NCBI GenBank assembly: GCA_029987395.1
Contig: DALTVX010000134.1
Location: forward strand, 1 to 15,843
From: Methanocorpusculum sp.
Lineage (GTDB): Archaea > Halobacteriota > Methanomicrobia > Methanomicrobiales > Methanocorpusculaceae
Length of the DNA: 15,843 bases
Direction: 5' to 3'
A model generated the notes under the pieces. It was not told the origin of the DNA. It did no database searches and was given only the letters and a program-made list of their open reading frames with translations. How positions within the stretch are numbered: the first letter of the stretch is position 1; each line of letters starts with the position of its first letter. The translations under genes were made by a program, and so were the position numbers. Below are positions 1-5,790 of the stretch, one piece after another.

Positions 1-1
1 G

Positions 2-325
2 AACAAGGCACTTGAAGCTCTTGAGCTTGCACGTGACACCGGAAAGATTAAGAAAGGCGCAAACGAGGCAACCAAAGCCGTCGAGCGTGGAATTGCAGCA
101 CTCGTCCTTATCGGCGGAGATGTTACTCCCGAAGAGATCGTTATGCACATCCCCGGACTTGCAGACGAGAAGAGCATTCCATTCGTGTTCATCAGCAAAC
201 AGGCAGACATCGGAGCCGCATGCGGCCTTGATGTTGGATGTACTGCAGTAGCAATCGTTAAAGTCGGCAAAGGTAAAGAAATCGTATCAGATCTTGCCGG
301 TCAGATCGCGGCACTGAGAGGATAA
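2..325 (+). CDS. rpl7ae: Ribosomal protein L7Ae, 5'-truncated by window edge
   Basis: L7Ae binds kink-turns in 23S rRNA, and in archaea also in box C/D and H/ACA guide RNAs and RNase P RNA. The open frame runs in from the window edge (first full codon at 2) to a TAA at 323-325, leaving 107 residues, so only about the first 10-20 are missing. Visible hallmarks are the NKALE..ARDTGKIKKGANEATKAVERG stretch (RNA-contacting helix and loop, split here by dots), then LVLIGGDVTPEEI and the FVFISKQADIGAACGLDVGCTAVAI segment near the C-terminus, all typical of the L7Ae/L30e fold. It is the first visible gene of a tight operon with rps28e, rpl24e and ndk, a common archaeal order. The true start is outside the window. 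Confidence 0.96.
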   Translation, partial: NKALEALELARDTGKIKKGANEATKAVERGIAALVLIGGDVTPEEIVMHIPGLADEKSIPFVFISKQADIGAACGLDVGCTAVAIVKVGKGKEIVSDLAGQIAALRG

Positions 326-329
326 TTCC

Positions 330-539
330 ATGCCAGATGATGCAACGCCAGCAGAAGTTATTGAGGTCATCGGCCTTACCGGGATGCACGGAGAGGCAAA
401 CCAAATAAAATGCCGAGTCCTTGATGGCTCAAACAAGGGGCGTATCATTACCCGTAACACTTTCGGACCTATCCGTGAGGGTGACATTCTGATGCTCCTT
501 GAAACGGAACGCGAAGCAAAGAAACTTTCCAGACGGTGA
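330..539 (+). CDS. rps28e: 30S ribosomal protein S28e
   Basis: Small archaeal/eukaryal S28e protein of the small subunit, an OB-fold protein near the mRNA exit region. The 69 residues match the usual family length. Family signatures are VIEVIGLTGMHGEANQIKCR, then RIITRNTFGPIREGDIL and the ending LLETEREAKKL. It starts 4 nt after the L7Ae stop, and a GAGAGG Shine-Dalgarno sequence lies over the end of the L7Ae frame, so the two genes are probably translationally coupled. It is followed after 5 nt by rpl24e. Confidence 0.96.
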   Translation: MPDDATPAEVIEVIGLTGMHGEANQIKCRVLDGSNKGRIITRNTFGPIREGDILMLLETEREAKKLSRR

Positions 540-544
540 CTTAA

Positions 545-736
545 ATGATGGATACATATATCTGCAGTTACTGTGGAGAGAAACTTGAGCCCGGAACCGG
601 GAAACTCTTTGTTAGAAAAGATGGGACAGTATTTTATTTCTGCTCATCCAAATGCCAGAGCAACTATAAGCTTGGTAGAATCCCCAGACGTGTAGCCTGG
701 ACCGCAGCAGGTCGCAAGGCACGCGGTAAGGAGTGA
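545..736 (+). CDS. rpl24e: 50S ribosomal protein L24e (zinc ribbon)
   Basis: Small large-subunit protein of 63 residues (62 if the second of two adjacent ATGs, at 548, is used). The zinc site is complete: CxxC at residues 7/10 and CxxxC at 33/37, framing the L24e core (CSYCGEKLEPGTGKLFVRKD, then FYFCSSKCQSNYKLGR). The basic C-terminus (RRVAWTAAGRKARGKE) is expected for rRNA contact. A GGTGA Shine-Dalgarno sequence overlaps the rps28e stop 6-9 nt upstream. It is third in the rpl7ae-rps28e-rpl24e-ndk operon. The double ATG makes the exact N-terminus uncertain by one residue. Confidence 0.96.
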   Translation: MMDTYICSYCGEKLEPGTGKLFVRKDGTVFYFCSSKCQSNYKLGRIPRRVAWTAAGRKARGKE

Positions 737-744
737 TTTGACCC

Positions 745-1194
745 ATGGAACGCACCTTTGTGATGATCAAACCCGACGGCGTTCAGCGCGGTCTTGTTGG
801 TGAGATCGTATCACGCTTTGAAAACAAGGGATTCAAGATCGTTGCCGCAAAATTCGGCATCCTTGCAGGATCTGTTGTTGACAAGCACTATGAGGAACAC
901 CTCGCAAAATCCTTTTACCCAGGTATGAAAGCATACATCACGGGTGGACCGGTCTTCCGTTTTGTCCTCGAAGGTGACAACGTTGTTGCAACAGTTCGAA
1001 AAATGAATGGTGCAACAAACCCGACAGAGGCTAACCCCGGAACGATCCGCGGAGACTATGCACTGTCGATTGGAAAGAATGTCATCCATGCAGCAGACTC
1101 TCCCGAGAGTGCAGCACGTGAGATCGGCATTCACTTTACTTTGTCCGAACTTGTATCTTATACTAAGATCAACGAGTCCGAACTCTACGAGTAA
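745..1194 (+). CDS. ndk: Nucleoside diphosphate kinase
   Basis: Cytosolic NDK moves the gamma-phosphate from NTPs to NDPs through a phosphohistidine. At 149 residues it has the standard length. The N-terminal TFVMIKPDGVQRGLVGEI motif, FYPGMKAYITGGPV, the nucleotide-binding R85/R102 region (TNPTEANPGTIRGDYAL) and catalytic His115 in NVIHAADS are all present. It starts 8 nt after rpl24e, with GGAG at 730-733 as ribosome binding site. Coupling of ndk to rpl24e is common in archaea, where infB often follows. Here infB is absent and the operon ends in a hairpin plus T-tract. Confidence 0.97.
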   Translation: MERTFVMIKPDGVQRGLVGEIVSRFENKGFKIVAAKFGILAGSVVDKHYEEHLAKSFYPGMKAYITGGPVFRFVLEGDNVVATVRKMNGATNPTEANPGTIRGDYALSIGKNVIHAADSPESAAREIGIHFTLSELVSYTKINESELYE

Positions 1195-1204
1195 GGCCAA
1201 ATAA

Positions 1205-1233
1205 TTGAGAGCATCTCTCAACCAATCTTTTTT
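1205..1233 (+). terminator. Hairpin + U-tract after ndk
   Basis: Perfect 6-bp inverted repeat TTGAGA-GCATC-TCTCAA (1205-1221) followed by CCAATC and six T (1228-1233), 10 nt after the ndk stop. It looks like a factor-independent terminator for the ribosomal operon. Archaeal RNA polymerase mainly needs the T-tract, so the hairpin may instead protect the 3' end. Confidence 0.55.
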
Positions 1234-1288
1234 GTATTGATCCGTTCAGTAGCTTTATGAAGAAAAACCTGGTGCAAGCCAGCGTTTA

Positions 1289-1300
1289 ATAAAAAAGAAG
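1289..1300 (-). terminator. Poly-U terminator after the reductase gene
   Basis: On the minus strand a CTTCTTTTTTATT tract begins just beyond the TAA of the thioredoxin reductase gene (1303-1305). Such U-rich tracts terminate archaeal transcription. No convincing hairpin precedes it. It lies tail to tail with the ndk terminator. Confidence 0.4.
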
Positions 1301-1302
1301 AG

Positions 1303-2496
1303 TTAATTTTTGAGATAGTCATATGCCGAAAGAAGAGCTTTGACTCCTTCGCCGACCGATGACGCGATCTGTTTTGCTTTGATGGAGGTCGCGTCCCCTG
1401 CTGCAAAGAACCCGGGCACATTGGTTTTGCAGTCGATATCAACAATGATCTCCTTATCAGGAGTCATGGCAACGAGTCCGTCAAACATTGCGGTATTTGG
1501 ATCAAAACCGATCCCTAGGAAGACACCGTCGAGAGGAAGTTTTTCTTCGCCTTTCCCAAGAAGTGCAGAGATGCCCTGAGATTTTTTCATAACCACATAC
1601 TCAAGAAACTTACCGCCGCCAAATTCGGTTGCGGTATATCCTTTATGCACGACGATGTTCTTCTTTGTTTTGAGCCGCTCGATCAATACCTTATCCGCCT
1701 TGAGATCACTGCGAACGATCAGGTGGATCTTTGCTGCGATATCACTGAGTTCAAGAGCCATTTCAACGGCAGTGTTCCCGCCGCCGATGATCCCCACCAC
1801 TTTGTTTCGATATAGCGGCCCGTCACAGATCGTACAGATAGCAATACCTTTCCCAAGGTATTCACCCTCACCTTTTGCTCCAGAGAGACGGGAGGACCTC
1901 CCAGTGGCCGCTAAAATAGCCTTTGCAGTGTAGTGGTTCCCATTGAGTGTTTCAATAGAAAACATATCATTCGTTTTGGAGACCCCGGTCACCACATCCT
2001 CAACAAAGACGGCCTCGGATTTTATGGTATGATTATAAATTTTAGTTATCAGATCACTACCGGAAATATCAGGAACACCAGGATAGTTTTCGATAACATA
2101 ACTCTGATTCACCATACCGCCGATCGCTCCGGCTATCACGATCATATCCATACCTTTGCGGGATCCATACATGGCGGCGGAAAGACCACCTGCCCCTGCC
2201 CCGATCACCACGAGATCATGATATATAGAGATCTTGGGAGTCGTCTTCACGAGCGCCGGACCTTCAAGAATCTCCATCAATTTTGTAAAATCGTCACCGA
2301 CAACCACCTTGTCACCATCGATGATCGTGACAGGAACGCCCCGCTGACCGGATACCTTGATCATATGAGCTGCAGCTTTAGGATCAGCCCCCACATCTAC
2401 ATTGGTATAGGCAATATTTTTATTATCAAGGCGCGTTTTCAATGCTTTACAATGGGAACAACCCGGAAGCGAATACACAACGACTTCATGAGACAT
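1303..2496 (-). CDS. Glutaredoxin-like domain fused to thioredoxin reductase-like flavoprotein
   Basis: Residues 1-80 form a small glutaredoxin/NrdH-like thiol domain: VVVYSLPGCSHCKALK with CxxC at 13/16, the cis-proline GVPVTII, then VVGDDF. Residues 93-397 are a thioredoxin reductase-type flavoprotein: FAD site GAGAGG (99-104), second dinucleotide site GGGNTA (238-243), redox-active CTIC (221/224) and FAD motif FFAAGDAT (363-370). The fused domain could be the direct substrate of the reductase, making a self-contained disulfide reductase. The usual HRRxxxR motif that grips the NADPH 2'-phosphate is replaced by VRSDLKA (261-267), so NADPH is doubtful; NADH or coenzyme F420H2 are options, the latter as in the deazaflavin-dependent reductase of methanogens. 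No Shine-Dalgarno precedes the ATG, and a TATA-like box lies about 26 nt upstream. Confidence 0.9.
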   Translation of the reverse strand: MSHEVVVYSLPGCSHCKALKTRLDNKNIAYTNVDVGADPKAAAHMIKVSGQRGVPVTIIDGDKVVVGDDFTKLMEILEGPALVKTTPKISIYHDLVVIGAGAGGLSAAMYGSRKGMDMIVIAGAIGGMVNQSYVIENYPGVPDISGSDLITKIYNHTIKSEAVFVEDVVTGVSKTNDMFSIETLNGNHYTAKAILAATGRSSRLSGAKGEGEYLGKGIAICTICDGPLYRNKVVGIIGGGNTAVEMALELSDIAAKIHLIVRSDLKADKVLIERLKTKKNIVVHKGYTATEFGGGKFLEYVVMKKSQGISALLGKGEEKLPLDGVFLGIGFDPNTAMFDGLVAMTPDKEIIVDIDCKTNVPGFFAAGDATSIKAKQIASSVGEGVKALLSAYDYLKN

Positions 2497-2517
2497 AACA
2501 GTCTTTCTGACGCCTGG

Positions 2518-2528
2518 GAATTAAAACT
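2518..2528 (-). promoter_or_regulatory. TATA-like box for the Grx-TrxR gene (leaderless)
   Basis: The minus strand reads AGTTTTAATTC, centred about 26 nt before the ATG at 2496. This is the spacing expected if transcription begins at the start codon. The missing Shine-Dalgarno sequence agrees. It is weak as a consensus box. Confidence 0.35.
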
Positions 2529-2570
2529 GTTGGTTCATGACAACATGCTCTGTATGAAAAAGAGAAAGAA

Positions 2571-3134
2571 TTAATGATATTTTTTGATTTTCGTGCCGTC
2601 TGAAGAGACGAAGGCTTCGTCCATCTCGAGCGGGGTCAGTGTGTCGATTTTTTTCACACCTATTGCATGAACAACGTAGTTTCCTGCAAAGGCATATCGC
2701 TTGACGACCATGCCAACGACCTCAATATTATCGCCAATACGAATATCGATATCGAGAGGAGTCGAACGCTGAGCAATCACCGTTCCCGAACCATCAAAGA
2801 TCTTATAGCCAGGGCGATTGATGAATCTGCCCTTCAAGCTCTGGACAACACCTTCAACTCGTACAGGTTTTCCCTCCATTGGACGACCGATCTGTTTTAT
2901 GCGACAGGGTTTTGATGCAGCTTCGTATTCCGGAAGAAGAGTGACATACTGTCTTCCAACACTGTAACTGTTAAAGAGAGGGATCACAAGCAAAAAGAGA
3001 GAGAGCGGAACTCCCCAATAAATGAACATGGGATCCTTGGTTGCAAAAAATGACCAGACAAAGAGTGCGAGGAAAAATATGACTACGATATAATGCATAG
3101 GGGCCAAGCTGATTTTTACACCTTTTATTTTCAT
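2571..3134 (-). CDS. Membrane-anchored OB-fold protein, function unknown
   Basis: 187 residues from the ATG at 3134, which has GGTG 7 nt upstream; an in-frame GTG at 3143 is the less likely alternative. The N-terminus has two hydrophobic segments, IVVIFFLALFVWSFFA and IYWGVPLSLFLLVIPLF. These are followed by a soluble domain with an OB-fold pattern: PVRVEGVVQSLKG, then YKIFDGSGTVIAQ, and DIRIGDNIEVVGMVVKRYAF. The layout resembles NfeD-type membrane proteins or membrane-tethered tRNA/helicase-type OB proteins, but I recognise no specific family. Its stop lies 74 nt before the Grx-TrxR start on the same strand, so the two may be co-transcribed, although the reductase also appears to have its own promoter. 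No function is inferred. Confidence 0.8.
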   Translation of the reverse strand: MKIKGVKISLAPMHYIVVIFFLALFVWSFFATKDPMFIYWGVPLSLFLLVIPLFNSYSVGRQYVTLLPEYEAASKPCRIKQIGRPMEGKPVRVEGVVQSLKGRFINRPGYKIFDGSGTVIAQRSTPLDIDIRIGDNIEVVGMVVKRYAFAGNYVVHAIGVKKIDTLTPLEMDEAFVSSDGTKIKKYH

Positions 3135-3173
3135 AAGATACACCGGTCTTTAGTGATAGTGATATTTCTTAGG

Positions 3174-3184
3174 TTAAATATATG
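3174..3184 (-). promoter_or_regulatory. TATA box for the OB-fold membrane protein gene
   Basis: The minus strand reads CATATATTTAA about 40-50 nt upstream of the ATG at 3134. This places the transcript start near 3153 with a leader of about 20 nt, enough to hold the GGTG ribosome binding site. Confidence 0.5.
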
Positions 3185-3201
3185 CATGTATTGCAACGAA
3201 G

Positions 3202-3241
3202 AAAAAAAAGAGATGGTTTGATAAGAGACGTGAGGATCACG
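3202..3241 (-). terminator. Terminator of fdhC
   Basis: Just past the fdhC stop the minus strand carries an inverted repeat CGTGA-TCC-TCACG (3241-3229) and then a run of eight T (3209-3202) inside a pyrimidine-rich stretch. The T-tract is the likely terminator. The hairpin lies about 20 nt ahead of it. Confidence 0.5.
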
Positions 3242-3252
3242 CCGATCTTATC

Positions 3253-4107
3253 TTATTTTGTTTCACACAGTGCACAGATTTCTGACTTGTAGCAGTAGTA
3301 GTAGATGATTGCCATGAAGAGAACAGCCCCAACAATGTTACCAAGGGTTGCCCAGATGATGTTGTTTGTCCACATACCGATCCAGTTCAGATTATCAACA
3401 GTGACTCCGGTGAATCCGTTTGTGATGATTGCTGCGGGGATGAAGTACATGTTTGCAACACAGTGTTCATATCCAGAGGCAACGAAAGCCATGATAGGGA
3501 ACCATACACCAAGCATCTTACCGATTACATCGTCAGCTGCGAGGGCAAGGAAGAGTGACAGGCAGACGAGCCAGTTACAAAGGATTGCTTTGAAGAAACA
3601 GGAAAGAATACCCATTGCTCCAGTGTAGGAAACTTTTGCAGTTCCAATGGCAATTGCACGGATACCAAATGCAGTCACTGTTGCGACACCAGCTGCGCTC
3701 CAGGAAGTATATGGACCATAGCTGACAAGGAATGCCATGAAGATGGATCCAATAAGGTTACCAACGTAGACGACGACCCAGAGATAAACGAGTCGGCTAA
3801 TGCCCATATGACCCTGAAGGACTGCCATTGGGGCAAACATTGCATCGCCGGTAAAAAGTTCTGCACCGGTTAAAACGATGATGATTAAACCGATCGGGAA
3901 AAGCGCACCAGTAACAAACTGACTGATACCTGCGCCGAATACTGCGGCGACGCCAGTTGATCCAACGGTCGCAAGGGCAGCACCCATTGCGATATATGCA
4001 CCAGCAAGGAAAGCACGAACCAACATATTGAGTGCTGGAAGATTAGCTTTTGCTTTGCCGGCCGTTCCAATTTTGACGCAGACCTGCGCCGGGTTGAATG
4101 TGACCAT
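3253..4107 (-). CDS. fdhC: Formate/nitrite transporter family channel (FdhC-type)
   Basis: FNT-family integral membrane protein of 284 residues. It probably imports formate, the electron donor for formate dehydrogenase in methanogens. About six hydrophobic helices are visible. Family signatures are LTGAELFTGDAM (79-90, cytoplasmic slit), GNLIGS (116-121) and SGYEHCVANMYFIP (211-224), whose central His215 is the conserved pore histidine. The start is the ATG at 4107 (MVTFNPAQ), with GAGGTG 7 nt upstream; an in-frame GTG at 4122 overlaps that ribosome binding site and is rejected. It is transcribed alone from its own TATA box, divergently from moeA1, and no fdhA/fdhB is visible in the window. 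Nitrite or another small anion cannot be excluded from sequence alone, but formate fits the context best. Confidence 0.9.
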   Translation of the reverse strand: MVTFNPAQVCVKIGTAGKAKANLPALNMLVRAFLAGAYIAMGAALATVGSTGVAAVFGAGISQFVTGALFPIGLIIIVLTGAELFTGDAMFAPMAVLQGHMGISRLVYLWVVVYVGNLIGSIFMAFLVSYGPYTSWSAAGVATVTAFGIRAIAIGTAKVSYTGAMGILSCFFKAILCNWLVCLSLFLALAADDVIGKMLGVWFPIMAFVASGYEHCVANMYFIPAAIITNGFTGVTVDNLNWIGMWTNNIIWATLGNIVGAVLFMAIIYYYCYKSEICALCETK

Positions 4108-4125
4108 AAATAAACACCTCACAAT

Positions 4126-4170
4126 CCGATCAGGAAAATACCTAACCGCATTGCGCTATTTTCTGATTGG
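4126..4170 (-). promoter_or_regulatory. Long imperfect inverted repeat in the fdhC leader/promoter
   Basis: Arms CCGATCAGGAAAATA (4126-4140) and TATTTTCTGATTGG (4157-4170) are complementary over about 14 positions, with one mismatch or wobble and one bulge. They flank a 16-nt spacer that contains GCATTGC. The repeat lies between the fdhC TATA box and its ribosome binding site. As RNA it could form a leader hairpin; as DNA it could be a dyad operator at the transcription start. Confidence 0.55.
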
Positions 4171-4175
4171 AGTAG

Positions 4176-4188
4176 TTTATATTTAAAT
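4176..4188 (-). promoter_or_regulatory. TATA box of fdhC
   Basis: The minus strand reads ATTTAAATATAAA, a strong archaeal TATA element. It predicts a start near 4155 and a leader of roughly 48 nt that includes most of the inverted repeat and the GAGGTG site. Confidence 0.6.
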
Positions 4189-4254
4189 CATACCAATTGA
4201 CACGAAGAATCATGATAAATGAAAACAGTGTTAGAAGAGGCCAATCAAATAATA

Positions 4255-4295
4255 CACATATACTATTAATATTTATTAATTAAATCATATTAACT
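4255..4295 (+). promoter_or_regulatory. AT-rich promoter-like tract upstream of the structured island
   Basis: About 40 nt of almost pure A/T (ACTATTAATATTTATTAATT and flanks) in the fdhC-moeA1 spacer. It contains several TATA-like hexamers for the plus strand. If used, transcription would start near 4310-4320 and read through the GC-rich island toward moeA1, giving a leader of about 270 nt. This is inferred from composition only. Confidence 0.3.
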
Positions 4296-4349
4296 AAGCC
4301 GGTTTTTTTGAATGCGCGTATTTACGCAAATTCTTGAACATTTTATTGA

Positions 4350-4440
4350 TCCCTACCTTAGTATCGAGTGTCGCCCCACAGGTGACCTAATAATAGGCTA
4401 GCCAATAGACCCCGCTGGCATCCGGGAGCAAATGCACACC
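4350..4440. ncRNA. Candidate structured RNA or moeA1 leader element
   Basis: GC-rich, non-coding island inside an AT-rich spacer. Visible pairings are GTCGCC-CCACA-GGTGAC (4370-4386, one G-U), CCTA-ATAA-TAGG (4386-4397), and three mutually exclusive alternatives GCCA/TGGC (4401-4404 with 4416-4419), CCCG/CGGG (4411-4414 with 4423-4426) and GCAT/ATGC (4418-4421 with 4432-4435). The alternatives could form a switch. It is not a tRNA, 5S or any RNA family I recognise. Strand is undecided; the plus strand is favoured because the AT-rich tract precedes it and moeA1 follows. Confidence 0.3.
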
Positions 4441-4474
4441 AACTATCTGTAAAAAAACAAGACCGGTTTTTCGC

Positions 4475-4490
4475 CATATGACTTCATATG
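4475..4490. promoter_or_regulatory. Paired CATATG palindromes upstream of moeA1
   Basis: CATATG-ACTT-CATATG: two 6-bp palindromes exactly 10 bp apart, on the same face of the helix, about 100 nt upstream of the moeA1 ATG. The spacing suits a dimeric regulator. No known regulator is assigned. Confidence 0.3.
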
Positions 4491-4587
4491 AGCATCGTAC
4501 GCTAACATTAAAAGTTTGGAAAAACCACTCCATAACAATGAAGAGAGTATCCAATCCATATATGATAATGCACGCAGAGGAGCACCC

Positions 4588-5790
4588 ATGAGATTTCTAA
4601 AACTAGTTCCTGTTGAGGTAGCAGAAGAGAAACTTCTCTCGCTCGCAAAACTTCTACCGGCAGAGTATATCGCCCTGGACAATGCATCAGGAAGAATCTT
4701 AGCAGAACCCATATGCTCCCCTGCAGATGTTCCAGGATTTGACCGCTCGGTAAAAGACGGGTACGCTGTGCGATCAAAAGACACGCTGGGGGCTGCTGAA
4801 CTGCGCCCAAATCTTTTGCGGATGACAGGGAAAATAGCTATGGGTGAAAACAACTCAGGCAGTATCGGGGAAAAAGAAGCAAAATATATCCCGACCGGGG
4901 GTGTGATGCCCAAAGGAGCAGACTCGGTCATAATGCAGGAGCAGGTCGAACTTTCGGGAACAACGCTGCTCGTCAAAGGTTCAGTGAACCCTGGACTTGA
5001 CGTGCTGAGATACAATGAAGATTTTTCTAAAGGCGAAGAGGTGTTCTCAGCAGGCCACATCATAACAGCACAAACAGCCGGTGTTCTTGCAGCATTTGGA
5101 CTCGACCCGGTCCTTGTCAGAAAAATTCCGCGGGTCGGGATCATCTCGACCGGAAATGAACTGATATCCCCCGCAAAGACCCCCGAGGTCGGCCAAATAC
5201 GCGACACAAATACCTCTCTGTTACAGGCATTCGTGACGGAAAATAGAGGGAAGCCGATATTCTACGGTATCATCAAAGACGAGATCGAATCACTTCGGTC
5301 GGTACTTGCCAAAGCAGCAGCAGAATGTGATCTGGTCATTCTGTCAGGAGGAAGCTCAAAGGATGAGCGGGACGTTACCTCAAGAGTGATCGAAGATCTC
5401 GGAAAGATCCATGTCCACGGGATCTCAGTTGCCCCGGGAAAACCCACCATTATTGGGAGTGTTCATGAAGTTCCAGTTTTGGGTCTTCCCGGACACCCGG
5501 CTTCGACCTATATGATCGCAACACTCTTCGTAGGTCCCATGCTTATGAAAATGACAGGGGCAGTTCAAAAAACACAGAGCATAAAAGCCCGCATCTCCAC
5601 GAGTTTTCCATCGGAGAAAGGGCGGGTCGATCTCGTCAGAGTCAAACTTCTCCCAAACGGCGATATCGAGCCTGTTCTTGGAAAATCCGGGCTATTGAAT
5701 ACCCTCGTCAAAAGTGACGGATATATCAGGGTCCCCGCCGGGCTCGACGGATATGAAATCGGCGAAGTTGTGGAGGTATACGTATGGTAA
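4588..5790 (+). CDS. moeA1: Molybdopterin molybdenumtransferase MoeA (first copy)
   Basis: MoeA inserts molybdate or tungstate into adenylylated molybdopterin, the last common step of Mo/W cofactor synthesis. At 400 residues it has the standard length. Motifs: DVPGFDRSVKDGYAV (47-61) with catalytic-type Asp57, IPTGGVMPKGAD (101-112), STGNEL (187-192), SGGSSKDERD (253-262), APGKPT (282-287) and GLPGHPAS (299-306), then the small C-terminal domain. I chose the ATG at 4588 because GAGGAG lies 6 nt upstream and the family N-terminus aligns there; the open frame continues back to a TTG at 4516 but without family sequence. It overlaps moeA2 by 7 nt, so the pair is coupled. Methanogens need the cofactor for formate and formylmethanofuran dehydrogenases, which fits the divergent fdhC. 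Confidence 0.93.
   Translation: MRFLKLVPVEVAEEKLLSLAKLLPAEYIALDNASGRILAEPICSPADVPGFDRSVKDGYAVRSKDTLGAAELRPNLLRMTGKIAMGENNSGSIGEKEAKYIPTGGVMPKGADSVIMQEQVELSGTTLLVKGSVNPGLDVLRYNEDFSKGEEVFSAGHIITAQTAGVLAAFGLDPVLVRKIPRVGIISTGNELISPAKTPEVGQIRDTNTSLLQAFVTENRGKPIFYGIIKDEIESLRSVLAKAAAECDLVILSGGSSKDERDVTSRVIEDLGKIHVHGISVAPGKPTIIGSVHEVPVLGLPGHPASTYMIATLFVGPMLMKMTGAVQKTQSIKARISTSFPSEKGRVDLVRVKLLPNGDIEPVLGKSGLLNTLVKSDGYIRVPAGLDGYEIGEVVEVYVW

Noticed and set aside
1933..2574. 213-aa open frame on the plus strand across the reductase gene
   Set aside because: It is opposite the Grx-TrxR fusion, His-rich by frame artefact, and lacks a promoter or ribosome binding site.
4350..4440. The spacer island as a tRNA or 5S rRNA gene
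   Set aside because: Neither strand gives a cloverleaf or a GGTTCAAAT-type T loop, and no 5S signatures are present.
4516..4587. TTG-initiated N-terminal extension of moeA1 (24 residues)
   Set aside because: MoeA proteins start near the ATG at 4588, which has GAGGAG at the right distance. The upstream part is AT-rich leader.
4443..5207. 254-aa open frame on the minus strand opposite moeA1
   Set aside because: It is antisense to well-supported MoeA motifs, rich in S/P/F as expected for a shadow frame, with no start signals or family features.
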